DNA of 64,000 bases from Sphingopyxis sp. (GTDB lineage Bacteria > Pseudomonadota > Alphaproteobacteria > Sphingomonadales > Sphingomonadaceae). Positions within the stretch are counted from its first letter, which is position 1. Each line of letters opens with the position of its first letter. The position numbers and the translations under genes were made by a program. Below are positions 63,773-64,000 of the stretch, piece by piece. The DNA is taken from contig NZ_JAEMQX010000004.1 of NCBI RefSeq assembly GCF_016463645.1, positions 1 to 64,000 on the forward strand, written 5' to 3'. The notes below the pieces were generated by a model. It had not been told where the DNA came from. It saw only the letters and a program-made list of their open reading frames with translations, and did not search any database.

Positions 63773-64000
63773 CTACTTCGCCGCCACCGGACGCACGGGC
63801 ACGGGTATATTGCAGATGTCCGCGCCGCCGGCGGGCCGGATGAAAAAGGGATCCCGGCGGTTCGCGCGCGCGTCGGCGTAGCGGGCGAAGCTGTCGCTGT
63901 CGGTCGACAGATATTCGAAGCGCGGCCGGTCGGCAGCAGGCAGGTCGGTCGCAATACGGATCGAAATGATCGCGACACGATCGGCCGCATCCTCGTAAAA
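63773..64000 (-). CDS. C-terminal fragment, possible peptidylprolyl isomerase
   Basis: The last 75 codons of a minus-strand gene are visible; the start lies beyond the window. The readable segments VAIISIRIATDLPAADRP, FARYADARANRRDPFFIRP and GADICNIPVPVR resemble, from memory, the C-terminal tails of sphingomonad cyclophilin-type peptidylprolyl isomerases. No catalytic residues of that family are in the fragment, so the assignment is tentative. It ends 6 bp before the TTG start of the DUF1905 gene, so the two are probably co-transcribed. Confidence 0.45.
   Translation of the reverse strand, partial: FYEDAADRVAIISIRIATDLPAADRPRFEYLSTDSDSFARYADARANRRDPFFIRPAGGADICNIPVPVRPVAAK

Overview
The window is about 64 kb of high-GC, densely coding alphaproteobacterial chromosome, most likely from a sphingomonad (Sphingopyxis, Sphingomonas or a relative). 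This rests on base composition, the NrsF-type anti-sigma/ECF pair, the CDC48-type AAA ATPase, the order cpoB-tilS-ftsH and the hslVU pair. Genes are tightly packed, with many 1-11 bp overlaps. No gap between genes exceeds 300 bp. I see no prophage, insertion sequence, integrase or CRISPR array.

Region 1 (1-9.4 kb): the start of an NrsF-like anti-sigma gene and its ECF sigma factor, with a GTAACC-N16-CGAA promoter-like element upstream; galE; and a minus-strand operon tamA-tamB-small lipoprotein-UPF0016 manganese exporter. A yybP-ykoY manganese riboswitch precedes the exporter, and its conserved 5' motif contains the last codons and the stop of the lipoprotein gene.

Region 2 (9.5-47.4 kb): a large surface polysaccharide locus. 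Precursor genes predict UDP-GlcA (ugd), UDP-GalA (UDP-GlcA 4-epimerase), GDP-L-fucose (gmd, fcl), a UDP-6-deoxy-HexNAc (FlaA1/WbpM-like dehydratase plus reductase), UDP-ManNAcA (wecB, wecC) and a 3-N-formylated 2,3-diamino uronic acid (WlbA-like dehydrogenase, DegT aminotransferase, formyltransferase). Assembly genes are a PglC-like initiating phosphoglycosyltransferase, several glycosyltransferases, a methyltransferase, two acyltransferases, an AsnB-type amidotransferase, a Wzx flippase, two Wzy/ligase-type membrane proteins, Wza, a Wzc tyrosine autokinase with a (GY)6 tail, and a PPP-type phosphatase. Fourteen genes from 43.8 kb down to 26.7 kb read in one direction and look like one or two transcripts: phosphatase, wza, ligase-like, TPR-like, wzc, sugar genes, wzx, asnB, wzy, glycosyltransferase, acyltransferase, FkbM-like. 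No Wzb-type phosphatase is visible, so the PPP enzyme is a candidate counterpart of the kinase.

Region 3 (47.4-56.3 kb): housekeeping, namely hslV-hslU, a RodZ-like protein, cpoB, tilS, ftsH, two small secreted proteins, a DUF3800 protein and rpoZ.

Region 4 (56.4-64 kb): a phospholipase D/cardiolipin synthase-like protein convergent with a PmtA-like methyltransferase, an MFS transporter, a CDC48-family ATPase, a divergent LysR regulator with a 23-bp palindromic operator candidate between them, tRNA-Thr(GGT), a 42-residue basic protein, a DUF1905 protein and the end of a gene running off the window.
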